This document shows positions 21,091 through 33,480 of a stretch of DNA of 64,000 nucleotides, one piece after another; position 1 is the first letter of the stretch, and every line of letters begins with the position of its first letter. The notes below the pieces were generated by a model, which saw nothing but the letters and a program-made list of their open reading frames with translations, searched no databases and was not told the DNA's origin. Position numbers and translations under genes: made by a program. The stretch comes from Ilyonectria destructans. Taxonomy: Eukaryota; Ascomycota; Sordariomycetes; Hypocreales; Nectriaceae. Where the stretch lies: positions 372,001 to 436,000 of the forward strand of contig JAHEWK010000022.1 of assembly GCA_020740775.1 (NCBI GenBank), in the 5' to 3' direction.

Positions 21091-21834
21091 GTTTCGCTGC
21101 ATTGATAGCGAGCGGTAATCCCGGGATTGGATGATATGCAATTGATTAAAGCCCAATTGGAAGGTCGTCACGGCTAGGAATAGCGCTTGAGTGATTGGTA
21201 GTTTTAGGGTAGATAAGCAGAATGTAAATGAAAGTTATCAACCGGGGGCGGCTTGCAGACGTTGTCCCATTCAAACACGATATAGCACTCAGACGAACTA
21301 AAGGAATGTTGGTCATGTCTGCCGAAGGGGACTGCCGAAAGGGACTGCCGAGAGGGACTGCCGACGAAGTGGGAGCTATGGGCCGTAGCATGATAGCCGG
21401 GCCTCTCAGAACCGAAGAAAAGTCAATAAACGAGGTCATGTTAGACAGTCTCGGACGGCGGAAGAAATATGCCGCGTTTTGTCCGGCCCGTTCCCCGAGA
21501 CGAACCCGGTATGCCGAGTCCGGTCCAAGCAAGTTGTCGGTTGGTCGGCAACCGCCCAAACACGGCCAACCCCGGTGACCGGGCCCCTGACTCGCCGGTC
21601 GCGGGGCGTAGCCTCTTTCCGACACGCGAAGTCGGAACAATGCCACTCGAAGCTCGGAGTCTACGCAGCGCTGGGAAACTTAGTCTTCTTATTTAATCCG
21701 TCAAGCTACTATTGAAGGTTAGGCTAGCCCTTGTGACTTGGTCAGAAAGGCTGTCTTGAGCTACCGAGATAACCTCAACCCCGATTCAGCAACTCATTGA
21801 GCAACACATTCCTCGTACTCGCAACATATCAAGC
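21091..21834. promoter_or_regulatory. Divergent promoter with four 13-bp tandem repeats
   Basis: Between the dioxygenase (leftward) and alpha/beta hydrolase (rightward) starts. At 21319-21370 there are four consecutive units of CTGCCGA(A/G)(A/G)GGGA (the last one diverged), each presenting a CCG/CGG triplet. TCGGCAAC at 21547 recurs at 24638 ahead of the monooxygenase. CGG triplets are the usual half-site of Zn2Cys6 activators, and one is encoded at 31021-33480. The binding role is inferred. Confidence 0.5.
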
Positions 21835-23098
21835 ATGGCACCCAGCGCTGAAATCCTTGCGAGTGCTTGGCCTGATCCCGACTTTGAGCAGGCATGCGCC
21901 CTTCCCCGACTAGCCCATTTTCACCGAGTCAACATGACAACTAACGTACTCTTCGAAACTGCAGATCGCGAAAAACGCAGGCCCTCCGCCGCTGCCCAGC
22001 AATGTCGACATACCAACTCTTCGAAGTCTAACAAACGGGCTCAAAGCCAAGGCACGCGAGGCACTAGGAGGCCCTCCTCCAAACTTGACGGAGCGAGACA
22101 TCGAAATACCTGTTCGCGACGGCAGCAGCATCCTCGCTTACGTCTATGCTCCCTCGAAGTGCACCTCAACAGATGAATTACCGATGCTTCTCTTTTTCCA
22201 CGGAGGCGGATTCTGCCTCGGCACGCGTCATGACGATTTGGAGTCCAACAGGGTCTTGACCTCCAAGGCTGGTGTTATCGTTGTCAGCCTCGAATACCGT
22301 CTTGCTCCAGAGCACCCTTTCCCTCAGGCTATCCATGACGGACTTGATGCCTTACATTGGGTATGTAACAACTTCATGATGACACATCCAGAGGACTCCC
22401 CGGTGGATGGTGGCTCATCTGTCACTGAGCAGTACCGTTGACAACTCTTCTATTCGTAGATTGCCGAGAATCCGAGTCAAGTTCACCCATCTGCATCCCC
22501 GTCGGCAGGCCTTGTTATTGGCGGCGCCTCTGCCGGGGCGAGTATTGCTAATGCTGTTGTGTATCTGAACCGCGATCTCGGGTCTCCCGTCAAGGTGACC
22601 GGACAGTTTCTCAGTGTTGCACCTCTTATTCCACCCCCTCTGGTCCCAGAAAAGTACAAAGACGACTACGTCAGTCATGAACAGAACAAAAACGTAACTA
22701 TACCTTCAGAAGAGTTGACTCGGTTACTCCTGGGTGAGACATTTCACGACCCCCTGTACTCATTCTAGGCATAGCTGACCCGAGTCCCGCCATCCGCAGC
22801 TGCTTATAAGCCAGATAAAACCTCGCCGCTCTCAGTGCCCGCTCTTCATCCGTCGGGTCACACTGGAATTCCTCCAACTTATTTGCAAGTCTGCGGGCTT
22901 GATGGTCTGCGTGACGAAAGTCTCATCTACGAGCGTATACTCGGGCAAGAAAATGGCATTGCTACGCGACTGAATCTCTATCCAGGGCTGCCCCATCATT
23001 TTTGGGAATTCTTCCCTCAATTGACCAAGCATGTCGAGAAAAGGACAAACGATACCGTGGAAGGGATTCAGTGGTTGTTGAAAAGTACCACGGCATAA
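21835..23098 (+). CDS. Alpha/beta hydrolase (hormone-sensitive-lipase type), 341 aa, three introns, the first probably GC-AG
   Basis: Exons are 21835-21891, 21965-22360, 22460-22733 and 22800-23098. Intron 1 (73 bp) starts GCATGC and ends CTGCAG with an ACTAAC branch site; the alternative GT start gives an implausibly short 39-bp intron. The other introns (99 and 66 bp) are GT-AG. The oxyanion-hole motif HGGGF is near residues 98-102, the nucleophile Ser175 is in GGASAGAS, the acid is near CGLDGLRDE and the His is in GLPHHFW. It hydrolyses small esters or lactones. Beside an intradiol dioxygenase and a flavin monooxygenase, it may release a phenolic acid from an ester before ring cleavage. 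No signal peptide. Confidence 0.9.
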
Positions 23099-24946
23099 GG
23101 TAGTTTTTGTATATCCAGAGGAGGCACAGCGGCTTAGATCGTGACGAGAGTTCAAGTTTCTCTCCCCAGTTTATCTTGCCATTAGTAGAGTCCATTGGCC
23201 AAGAATGATGAAGATTGATTGCGAACAACCCTCTCCTGTAAAAAAAAAAATCACGACTAGCGGCTGTTAGCACTAGCGTGGAAACCTTTCTCAGGCCACC
23301 AAAATTGGCTGCTGCTGCAGCTAGGGCCCATTTGGGCACTAACAGCACACAAAGGAAGGATTAAGAGGGTTGACTTCCTTTGCGCCGCAGCCACGGCCAC
23401 GGCCTACAGCTCCGTCGACGATATTAGTATGTTGCCTTGACCAGCTGGGCAGCTGCAATAGCAGCATATGGGAAGCAGCAATGGCTTGTGGGGGCCAACG
23501 ACACCGCTGCGGCTTTTGTATTGGTGTATGATTCGCATGCAGTACAGCTATTTCAGCCAACAGCAGTCACGACATCAGCTTCATCTAGATGGGCTACGGC
23601 TTTGGCTACCGCCTTCGGGCACCGCCTTCGGGCACTGCCTTCGGGCGTGACTCTTGCCTTGGTATCTTACCTCGGCTTCTGCCTCCGCCTTCGGGCGTTG
23701 GCTCCTACCTTGACCACCTGGTCTTGGATGCTTTGATTTTCGGATCTTAGCTGTTAATCCAGGTCTATAGAAAGTCACAGAACCGGGCTACCTATAGGCA
23801 TCAGGGTTCTGGCTTGATGGCCCTGATCAATGGATGCCGGCTGCAGCGGTTTTTCCCTCTTACGAGGTTTTCCCGGTTGCAGTATTCCCTATTGTACGAA
23901 TCTTGGTTACTGAGGATTTTGAATGCCGGCAGGCAGGGATAGGGGTATTAGAGAATTCTAAGCTGGTTAATGAACCCGGGTTGTCAACCTGCTCGAACAT
24001 CCCGCTGACGGGTATCGGGCTTGAAATAATAGGTCAAATAGGGCTGCTTAATTGTTAGATGGAAGAGGAAGAAGGATTGCAATCTGCGGACTGTAGGTCC
24101 GAGCTATAGGCCTGCTTGGCCTGTAGCCCCGACCCCAGGTTATTATACCTAGGTTTCTTTAGCTGTAGACACCAGCCTAGCATGTCATCTTGCCCCTAGG
24201 GGATTCTGTAGATATCTCAAGTAGATGTCTTCATGACGATAATTAATCAACAACAACAAGATGGATTGCGAACATCGGTGTTTACACACTAGGAACTTGA
24301 AATGTGTCGTGATAAAGAGTGTGGCGATAGAGATCCAGCGCGCGGGGCCAGGTTTGGGATACTCTGTGGGACTTTCTTGATAAACGCCCATCTTCTGGTG
24401 CCTGAGGAGCGCAGGTGACGAGACTTTGCTAGTCAGGGTCTTGAGATGAAAGAAAAATAGATGTGAGGGGAGACTTATGTAAGGTCATACAAGCCAGGCA
24501 GCGGCATCATGACGGCAAATAATCCAGTTCAAACAGAAGCACAATCCAGTGGAAGGATCGTGATACATTCCGTCTAGGTAGCATACAGTGGCAGGCTGGG
24601 TCCGGCGAACGGGAAAGCAGAGGCCGAACGTGGAGGCTCGGCAACGGCTTAGTCATTCAGTGGGGACGGCCTTCCGTAGATGACCGGGTTGACCGTTGTC
24701 CGAGGTCCGTCGTCCGTCATCACCCGGTCGGCCCCGTGTGACTGACGCCGAAATCTCCGGACCGCCCCAAAGCACTAAGAACCAAGACGCTACCGATGAG
24801 CCACCATATCAAGCCCTGGATAGCCGCCAGTAGCTGTACAGTTAGTCACCATCAATTCAACTACCATCGACCCTTCTGCCAACAGCTTTCTTTCAGGCTC
24901 TGACATCACGACATCGCAAAAGATTTGCAGCATCATCAACTCAGCA
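23099..24946. other. Intergenic with short tandem repeats; promoter of the FAD monooxygenase at right
   Basis: No gene recognised. At 23607-23650 a 13-bp unit (CCGCCTTCGGGCA) repeats about three times, with a further copy near 23685. The right part (24600-24780) is rich in CGG/CCG triplets, including TCGGCAAC at 24638. Confidence 0.5.
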
Positions 24947-26322
24947 ATGACTAACAAAAACGTCATAGTCATTGGCGCCGGCCCTGTCGGTCTCTTTACC
25001 GCAATGCTCCTTGCGCAGAAGGGAATCAAGGTGACCGTGTTTGAGGCAGATGAAGGCGTTTCCCGCAGTCCGAGGGCCGCCGTGTGAGTTCTCCCATCAC
25101 CTTCTGTAGACGACCATTGCTTTCCGTTTCGCTGACGTTGTCAATACCTAGACAACTTCCCGCGGTCATTCTCGAGTTTGCCAAGGCCGGAATACTCCAA
25201 GATGTTTTTGATTACGGCCACAGGTCCGATGATGGAGTCTGTTGGCGAGACGGAAACGACACAACAAAGATCCTGGCTGATCTAACTCCGCCACCAGTGG
25301 ATAATCCGAACGTGTGTGCTGCAATGTTGGGTCAACACGAACTCTGCCAAATCTTTCTCAAGCACTTGCACAACACGGGGAATGGAGATGTCATCTTCAA
25401 TCACGCCTTCACCCGTACTGAGGACCATGGCGACTCGGTTACTGTCCACGTCAAACGTATACTTGACGACGAAGAGTTGAGCTTCAACTGTCGGTATCTG
25501 ATCGGAGCCGACGGCGGTCGGAGTTCTGTCAGGAAGCACTTGGGCCTGCCCCTAGAGGGATATACCTGGCAGAACATACGACTCGTTGCGGTCAACATTC
25601 TGTATGACCTCGACAAATATGGCTGGAAAGGAGGCAACTTCGTCGTTCATCCAGACGACTGGGCAGTCGTTGTCAAACGTGGGAAAGGATCGCAGTGGAG
25701 GATTGCTACCAGCATCGCATTTGTCGAAGGCCCTGATGGAGAGCCCATTACCGACAAGACTGTTCTTCCTATCATCAAAGAGAGAGTAGCCAGGCTGCTA
25801 CCAGGCAACACGGACGAAGTGGTCTACCTCCAAGCTGCTCCATACACCATCCATCAGCGATGTGTGCCTCAATACCGCGTCAAGAATACTGTCCTCGCTG
25901 GAGATGCTGCTCATGTAAGTTTTTAGGGCAACATTTCTGGCTAGCCGCTCACTGAATCCTCTCTCTAGTTAAACAATCCTATTGGCGGCTTAGGGCTGAC
26001 GACTGGCATATTGGATGCCGCGCACCTGGCCCAAGCTTTACTCAAGGTTCTCACCGAAAATGCTTCCGACGCCGTCCTTGATAAGTACGCCAAGGCAAGG
26101 CGTGACACTTTCACGAAGCTGACGGATACCTTATCGACTGCAAACCTCTTGAGGCTGAGCTCGACTGCTCCTGAGGATGTTGCGGAGCGGGAGGGTTTCT
26201 TCAAAGTCTTGAATGACCCAACTAACAAAAAGGGCCTGTTTGGAATTGCTTCAAGGGAAATGGGGCTCTCGACTACCTTGGACCCAACAGAGTTAGGGCC
26301 GCCGCCGCCGCCGCAGTTCTAG
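24947..26322 (+). CDS. FAD-dependent aromatic monooxygenase (class A), 417 aa, two introns
   Basis: Exons are 24947-25083, 25152-25914 and 25969-26322; introns are 68 and 54 bp, GT-AG. The N-terminal FAD Rossmann motif VIGAGPVGLF is at residues 8-17, with the ribose-binding acidic end VFEAD. The DG motif is GADGGRSSVRKHLG, and the GD motif is LAGDAAHLNNPIGGLG, assembled across the second splice. This is the FAD_binding_3 layout of phenol, resorcinol and salicylate hydroxylases, here without a long C-terminal extension. It would hydroxylate an aromatic ring using NAD(P)H and O2, producing a diol or triol for the dioxygenase at 20007. The exact substrate is not readable. Confidence 0.93.
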
Positions 26323-26586
26323 CATTCTGGGCATTCCTCAGCTACGGACTAGCATAATACCTGAAGTTTAGAAATCTACTAGAATGCCAGACACTGGAGT
26401 ATTCAAGGAAATACGTACCACAAGCTCGTCTATCAGATGGTGCGTACTTGAGTATTTGGCTGCTCCTCGGAGAGGGTCAGTGCTTGCTTCAGCTGCTTGC
26501 CTCAACCTCCAATTGTACTTATATTAGTGAATCAGCTCTGCTATTCAGTCTACGATGCTCGTTGTACGAACGTAATGATAATATTG

Positions 26587-26822
26587 TGTTGGATTGACCC
26601 TCGGGTGGCGGACTAAGGCCCGGATAGGCACAACCCTCTGATATATCAATATCCTGTTCTTAGTCGTAGGGTGTGAGTTTGACCTAACCCTCATAGAAAA
26701 GAGGGGTCCGGAAGGGACGGAAAACATAATCATCATCATCAGACATCAATATCATCATCTATTTAGTCTCTATCGTATTGAACACTATTGCCCTGATCGA
26801 ATGATCTGTGCTGGATCCAACA
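26587..26822 (-). mobile_element. MITE of the TGTTGGAT/ATCCAACA family, 236 bp
   Basis: It starts TGTTGGATTGACCC and ends GGATCCAACA. Internally it shares CTCTGATATATCAATATCCTG and the ATCATCATCATC tract with the copies at 19364 and 62351. Confidence 0.75.
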
Positions 26823-28516
26823 TATTGTTATCACTAACTAGCCTACCACTAATTAACACGATACCCGATTTTGCCCTTTAACACAATGGGATGATATAAT
26901 TTAACCAAACGAGGCTGAGGGACTTAATTAAAGAATGGAAAGTAAGGTAGAAAGAAGAAACCGGCAAGCAAATTAAAACGGTCCTCAGTTACTTGGAGTA
27001 AGAAAAAACCCTCATTAGTAGCGAAATATTATCACTTTTATCTTTGAAAGCCTAGACCTAACCCGCCCTTATCCTAACTAACTAATTAGATCTCTAACGA
27101 GGTTATATAGTTACCTTCCGGTTTTTAAAAAAGAAATAGGCGGAACGGGGTCCCTAATGGGATTTAAAGCTACTACTCTTGGGTATTGTCTCATGTAGTT
27201 TCTCGTGTATCTTGTCAAGCTAAGCCGAGCTGATAGACCGAGGCAATTATTACCGAACCAGCTTCTATTCAGGACCAGAACCGGGCCCGGTGCTGCAGGC
27301 CTGACGTTCAAAACGTTGATCCGGAAACCATTCACTCTCTGCCAATTAAAGTGTCGCTCTGGGCTTTTAGGGCTACATCTAGAAGCTTCCGTGGCATTTC
27401 ACTATTACATACAAGGAGATATGGGTCAGTGGTTGTCAAAGTCTCTAGTTCTATCACAGTCAAGTATAGTAGTGGATTACTGCTAGGCGATCTGCCAGCG
27501 TGGAGAAGACGTCGTAACCTATTAGCTTAACTGATGACATCGTAGACGTCTGGCTGGAGGTCATGTGAGTTCTGTTTCGTTGCACAATCTTGGCTGCATA
27601 CATAAAGGCAGACCTCCCTCTGCCGACATTTGCCTTTGACGTTAAGAGAGTTGGTACCAGAGTCCCCGCAATCTCGAAATGGATTACTCGGGGGGTGAAT
27701 CAGTGGTGGACCTTTGAAGCAGGTTCCGACACTAGACTATTTCAATGATTCGGACAAGTCGGGTTAATCCATCATTCCACGTCCGTGTCTGCTTCTCCGT
27801 GTGGGGCCTATTCGTCATTAAATGGGGTGTTCCTAGTGGTAATTTGACAGGTGGTGGGGAGAACGAGAGAGTCTGGATGGTTGGCCAAAGGCGCGTTGAA
27901 AGAAGCGTACTAATGGACTTCTAGCCTTGGTAACCAACTAAATCCATTGGTTGAGAGCGGACGCATGTGCTAATAGCCGTAATGACACACTGCTGCTAAC
28001 GTCTCACGTCAGCCCTGGGAGGGACGGCAGAGCGGCTCTGCCGGAAGACCGGTGTGTCGAAAGACGGGTCCGCACCGCGCAACACTAAATCAATGCAATT
28101 CCAGGGCAGAACCGGAGCCCCCGGTCACCGTGGAGCCCGACCCCGCTACCTTAGAAGGTGAGTGTGGGCATTGAGGACGAGCAGGAGGCCTGTCGGCAGT
28201 CTCCCAGATCTTGATCCGAATCTGAAGGACCAGGGAACCTAGGAACCTGGGGTAAATTTGGGGGCAAACGCTACCTTGTTTGTAGTAAGCCTCGGCTCGA
28301 GACACCCTCGCCATGCACGCACTACTGGCTGCCTCCCCCCTTCTGCTAAGCCACCTTTACCTCGAATACCGTATACAGGATCACATAAACTCCAAATCCC
28401 CAGCTGCCGGTAGCTTAGGGCGGCTCGTCTTTACACGCAGCTTTATCAAAAGACATAAAATCAAGCTCAGGATTCACAGCATTTGTCAACAAACACTGAG
28501 CCTTCCATCCGCCACC
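26823..28516. other. Intergenic; upstream region of the MFS transporter
   Basis: AT-rich on the left, with no recognisable gene. Near 28030-28075 are several CCGG/CGG motifs (TGCCGGAAGACCGG). Core promoter elements before 28517 are not obvious. Confidence 0.4.
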
Positions 28517-30384
28517 ATGGCTTCACACTCTTCCTTTGATGCGCCCTCGGTGCTAGGAGAAGCAACAGCCCGTGTTCACTCCAAAACAATTATCTGTCTT
28601 GTGGTTGGTTAACCCTCTGCTCGCGCTAGCCAGGTCAAACTCACCATACCTCCATCTAGGCCGTCAACTTCATATACGTGGCACAGCTCAGCTCCATCAT
28701 TGGATCGGGCTTCTTGGCACAGTCAATGTCCCAAGTTGTCGGCGGTACAGGGCAAACCGTCTGGTACTCGTCCTGTATTACCATCATGACAGTTGCCTTG
28801 AATCCGCCTATCGGCCAGGCCGCCGATTACTGGGGTCGGAAACCCATCCTCGTCGCATTGCCTCTGACCGGTATTGTCGGCTCCATCATTGTGTCCAGGG
28901 CTCAGAGCTCCGGCACCCTCATCGCCGGCTTCGCCATCCTGGGACTTAATTTTGGATGCCAGTCAGTCCTCCTAGCTGTTATGTCTGAAGTTCTTCCCCG
29001 CCGTTATAGGCCCATGGGTCAAGCATCTGGCAGCATAGCAGCCAGTCTTGGGGCAATTCTTGGTCTCTTGATGGGTGGTGGACTGCTCCAAGATGGGAAT
29101 CTCTCAAACTATCGCATTTACTGGTATGTCGAGGCTGGCGTCTACGCTCTTGCAACTGTGGGCTGCGTTGTAGGCTACAATCCTCCACCTCGGGAACTAC
29201 AAGTATCTCTCAACATGTCTCAAAAGCTCAAGCGTCTCGACTGGGTCGGATACTCACTTTTCACCCCGGCGCTTGTCCTTTTCTCTATGGCCCTGTCGTG
29301 GTCCGACAATCCATATTCTTGGAGCAGTGCGAACATCCTTGGTCCATTCATCATCGGCGTCGTCGCCATGATACTCTTCGGCATCTATGAGTGGCACTTC
29401 AAAAAGGACGGCATGCTTCACCATGAACTCTGGCGCCACAGGAACTTCGCCATCTCCCTGTTTGTCATTTTTGTTGAAGGAATTGCCTTTTTTGCAGCCA
29501 ATTCCTACTTTGCCTTTGAAATCATACTCATCTACGATACTGGCATTCTTTCAGCCGGTGCAAACTTCGCCATCATGTTTTTTACAGGTCTGGTCTTCTC
29601 CCCTGTGTTTGGATTGTGGTCTTCGAAGCGCAAGTCCATCCGGCCACCACTCGTCCTCGGTTCTGTCCTTCTTCTACTGTTCTTTGTCTTACTGGCAACG
29701 GTCAAGATAGACACTCCTCGCTATGCGTTCTGGATATTCCCAGTTCTTTCTGGCATCGCCCTCGTTTCTATCGTGCCACTCTCCATGGTCTCTGCTCAGT
29801 TGGCAACAACCCCAGAGCTAATCGCTCTGACATCAGCGCTGATGACCGCAGTCAGGAGCTTTGGAGGCGCAATTGGCCTAGCGATCAACAATGCCGTTCT
29901 CAACAGCACCTTGGAAAAAGAACTGCCCAAGACAGTCGGTGCAGCAGCGCTTTCACTGGGACTGCCTCCCTCATCTTTACCTGCACTGATTGATGCTCTG
30001 GCTTCACAGAGCAGGGAAGCGGTCGCTGCTGTGCCTGGTGTTTCGTCTGAAATTGCGCAGGCTGCAGTTGAAGCGATGAAAAGAGCATACTTGGTTGCTT
30101 TCAGGAACGCCTGGATTGTTTCAGCCGCTTTTTGCGGTCTCTTAGTTATATGTAAGTCTTACTCCCACCATTTGTATTGACACGGACTCTTACCAAAAAC
30201 AGCCGCTTGTTGCATCAAAGAACAAAGAGCCGACTTTGACAAGCGCATTGATGCACCTGTTGAGGCTGGGTTGGTCAGCTTGGAAGGCAACGAAAGTTTG
30301 TCGCCCGCCAATATGCAGGAGTCTGTCGAGAATCATGGCAACACAAAGGCAGAAGTGAATCACGAAGAGAACTCCCGACTTTAG
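28517..30384 (+). CDS. MFS transporter of the TRI12 (trichothecene-efflux/siderophore) type, 586 aa, two introns
   Basis: Exons are 28517-28603, 28660-30151 and 30203-30384; introns are 56 and 51 bp. The start has a perfect GCCACCATGG context. The splice gives ...IICLVAVNFIYVAQLSSIIG. The protein has about 14 hydrophobic segments. The loop after TM2/3 reads AADYWGRKPILVALPLTG, and a later loop reads EVLPRRYRPMGQASGS, both typical of the 14-TM TRI12-like group. The C-terminus is hydrophilic. Members export toxic or foreign small molecules or import siderophores. In this cluster it may move an aromatic substrate or intermediate. Direction and substrate are inferred. Confidence 0.9.
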
Positions 30385-31020
30385 CTGATGGTTGTAATTC
30401 GACGCGTCATTTCGGTTATCTGGAGGAAGTGGTGCGCAGCTTAGAGCTCGAGGTCCAGCCACACTTTTGGCCGCATCATAGCACCTGTTTTACTGGATCT
30501 TTCCAGACTATTCACTCCAAAGAATATGAGATTTAAGAGAACTATGTCTTTTCTTCAGAAATAAAAGCTTGATGTAAACATGAGGTTAACTGGCTGACAC
30601 TACTTTGGTTCTAAAGGTTGGAAACAAGGCTGCCGCATCGGACTGTCGACGATGCGGTTCATGACCGTGGTTCTGAGTCCGTTGCGATCATGGTCGTCGC
30701 AACACCACTCCTTGTTGTCGGTTAGTATTGAACAGAGTTCATCGCTAGCTCCACCAAGGCCAAAGATTAACGCCATTGGCAGCTTTCAATAAGACTCGAT
30801 ATTATGATGCCTACCTATGTGAAGCTCGCAAGACAGAGCGCAGGGATTCAAGTTGATACAGTAGCAAGACATTTGGCACAGATTCAAGCAACGACAGAGA
30901 CACATCATAGCGATAAACAAGTCATCGCTGTCCCCTTGGCTTCTTATCATCGTCAATGCAAGCGCATATTGGCCCGAATAGTTTGTCGCAGCCTTGACCT
31001 AGGCGCATTACCAGCCATGT
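30385..31020. other. Convergent intergenic region
   Basis: The 3' ends of the MFS gene (+) and the Zn2Cys6 gene (-) face each other here. I see no gene in it. Confidence 0.5.
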
Positions 31021-33480
31021 TCAGCTTCCTTGCAACTGTAGGTAGTTGAATTGCTGGTTATCGTCACCGAGGTAATCGAGCGAGAGCCGTGTATTCCAGT
31101 CATCTTGGCCATCCAAGTGTACGAATTTGGACAGCTCTCGGCCAGGCATATTGGCAAGCTCAACCATTGCCGCCTCTGCATCCTCTAGTTCCCCGGAAGG
31201 TTGGGAAAACTGCCGCAGTCCAACACGGCCGGAGCCGCTCTCGTCGACAACTCTGTTGTCGCCTCTCGTTTCCTCTCCAACACTCCCTCTCATCAAGCTA
31301 GACTGGCCGTCTTTGTGGTTGTTGGGGCGCCCGGGGGAGACACGAGGAGGGAAGTATAAGGCAAAACGCTTTTCTAACGAGGCGTCGGCGGAAAGATGGT
31401 CACGACGGATCAAGGATGCCCTCAAGTCTTTGAATACTACGTCTCAGTACAGCCGACGGAAAATTCGTGGGTGAAGCGAACATACCTAATAAAACCGAAG
31501 CAAGCTTCCAGACCGAGGCATATAAGGACAATACTAGATTCACCATTTCACTGCTGTGGTAGGGCGTATCCAGAGCCTGCGCAGTCTCTTCGGAAGGGTA
31601 TGCTCGATCTGATAGCAGGCAGCATGCAAGAAACGGCTGGCTCAAAGCGATGTACTCTGGATGCCATTGGTAAAAGATGCGGGACAGGTGTCGTGGCAAG
31701 CTCAGCACTCCCGGGCGTTGGGCTGTGAAACTAGCCTGTATGGTAGCGCGAGCACACGTCAGCATCAGGTGCATGCCGATGACCCAGTTGTGTCTTGCAG
31801 CATCGTTTGAGGGACTCGAGAATTCCAGTGTTTCCAGGTTGAAGCGCTGAGATATGATGAGAGAGAAGCATGTGATGGCGTCAACGAGCTCATCCTTGTC
31901 GCGCTGACAAGTGTGCCGACCCGCGGCGAATTCACTTGCAACACTCATAAGGAGGTTGGCCACGAGGAACCATGCTCGCTCGTCCTGATTTGGTGATTCG
32001 AGTAGAATCTTCCAGACCTCGGACGGCCTTGGGTCAATGACCGGAGACTTGACCGGCTTGTCGGCGAACCAGGCCGCGTCTCCAACGGGCAGCCGTACGG
32101 CTATCATTGAACGGTTGATAGAGCTTGGGCGTCTGGACATGACGGAACCAAATGTATCGACTTCCCAGACCAGCCAGAACGCTCGTCGTTGCTCTTCTAA
32201 ATACGACCAGTCTTTCGAGTCCTCCAAGTTGTCTTGTTGCTCGTCCATGTTGCACAAGTTCAGGTCGTAGGCTAGTCGAACGCAGACACCGGCAAGAATC
32301 CAGGCGCGGTGGGAAGGGCCGGAAGCGTACTGGTAGAAAGCCAGTAAGATACAGCCTTGAAGGAACTCGAAAGTTGGCCCTTGATCGGATGGACGAGGCA
32401 CCTCATAATACCTGTTGGCATCACCTGCGAAGCTCTGTCCACGGTCTGGTGCCGGAATGTCCTGGAACCATGGGCTTGACGAGTGCCGGGCGGCCAGGGC
32501 AAATACACCGCAGAGAAGCAGTGACTCGGTGTCGGAGAACGACTGCGGGCTTCTTTTGTCGAAGACGCCGTTCTTAATGTAGCGATCGAAGAACCTCGGT
32601 CGATGGAGAAGCGGGAGCCAAGCTTGGATCTTGTCAAAAAAGATATGAACAAGATCAGTAAGGACTCGTTCAGGGACAGCCAGCCAGAAACCAGCATCAC
32701 CATCTCTATCTCCGTCTTTCGAGGAGCGAAGGGACGAGGCTGGAGAGGTCGAGTCGTTGGCGTTGCCGTTATCCAAGGCACTGGTTGGGGTTCTGGTCGT
32801 GGACCGAGATTCATCAGTGCCACCGCCACCGTCCCTCATCTGTTGATCTCGCTCCCTATAATCGAACGAGGCCGGGGTATGCAAGTCACTGGCCCTGGGA
32901 CGACCAATCGAATGCTCCGTTTGAGACAGCTGCCGCGCCAGCATGTCGACATCTTGTCCGTCACTGAGTCGCGACTCGAGCAGATCAACAAGGCGTTCTG
33001 GCCCGAGAATCAGTACTGAAGATCCCTAAGTATTTGCCACGGGCGCATCGACGTTACCAAGCTTCCGTGGATCGATTCTGTGATTATCCTGGTGGGTGGC
33101 TGACGGTCGGCGTAGTTCGGGTGTCTTTCTTTTGGTGGGAAACGTGCAAGATCCTCCAGTTCTCCTGCAAAGCCCGCAATTGGGCTGTCTCATATCGCCT
33201 GGTGAGAGAAAACCGGTTAGCCCTGTCCTGCATAGACGATGACGGGTATTGAGCACAGGCTATGCCTACTTACATTTTGTTTTTTTTCTGCAGATGATGG
33301 TAGGCGTCAGCAAGAGGGTCGGCACTTGGATCAACAACGGTGCAGCCGGGATCGAAAGAAGCAACGAGGAAAGAAGGGAGGGATATAATCACGATTCACA
33401 TGCCGTCTGCATTCGAAACAGGCGCGATGGCCCTTCCATGTCTCGCGTGGAGTCGTACGATCCGGGTCATCTTGCGCCAT
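31021..33480 (-). CDS. Zn2Cys6 transcription factor of the aromatic block, 722 aa, four introns, 14-nt microexon
   Basis: Exons are 33480-33404, 33287-33274 (14 nt), 33198-33058, 33015-31486 and 31427-31021. The model gives a perfect zinc cluster at residues 21-48 with spacing C-x2-C-x6-C-x6-C-x2-C-x6-C (CFECRRKKTKC...CGLC...C). The first intron (116 bp) starts GCATGT and ends CTGCAG, a GC-AG intron; the microexon codes the KKTK stretch. A linker and a fungal-specific regulatory domain follow (FFDKIQAWLPLLHRPRFFDR; RRAFWLVWEVDTFGSVMSRR). An in-frame ATG at 33531 would add 17 residues. It is nuclear, probably the local activator of the dioxygenase, hydrolase, monooxygenase and transporter genes. 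That target set is inferred from position. Confidence 0.9.

Noticed and set aside
23581..23778. Minus-strand frame with Glu/Ala-rich repeats
   Set aside because: It is produced by the 13-bp tandem repeat and has no domain.
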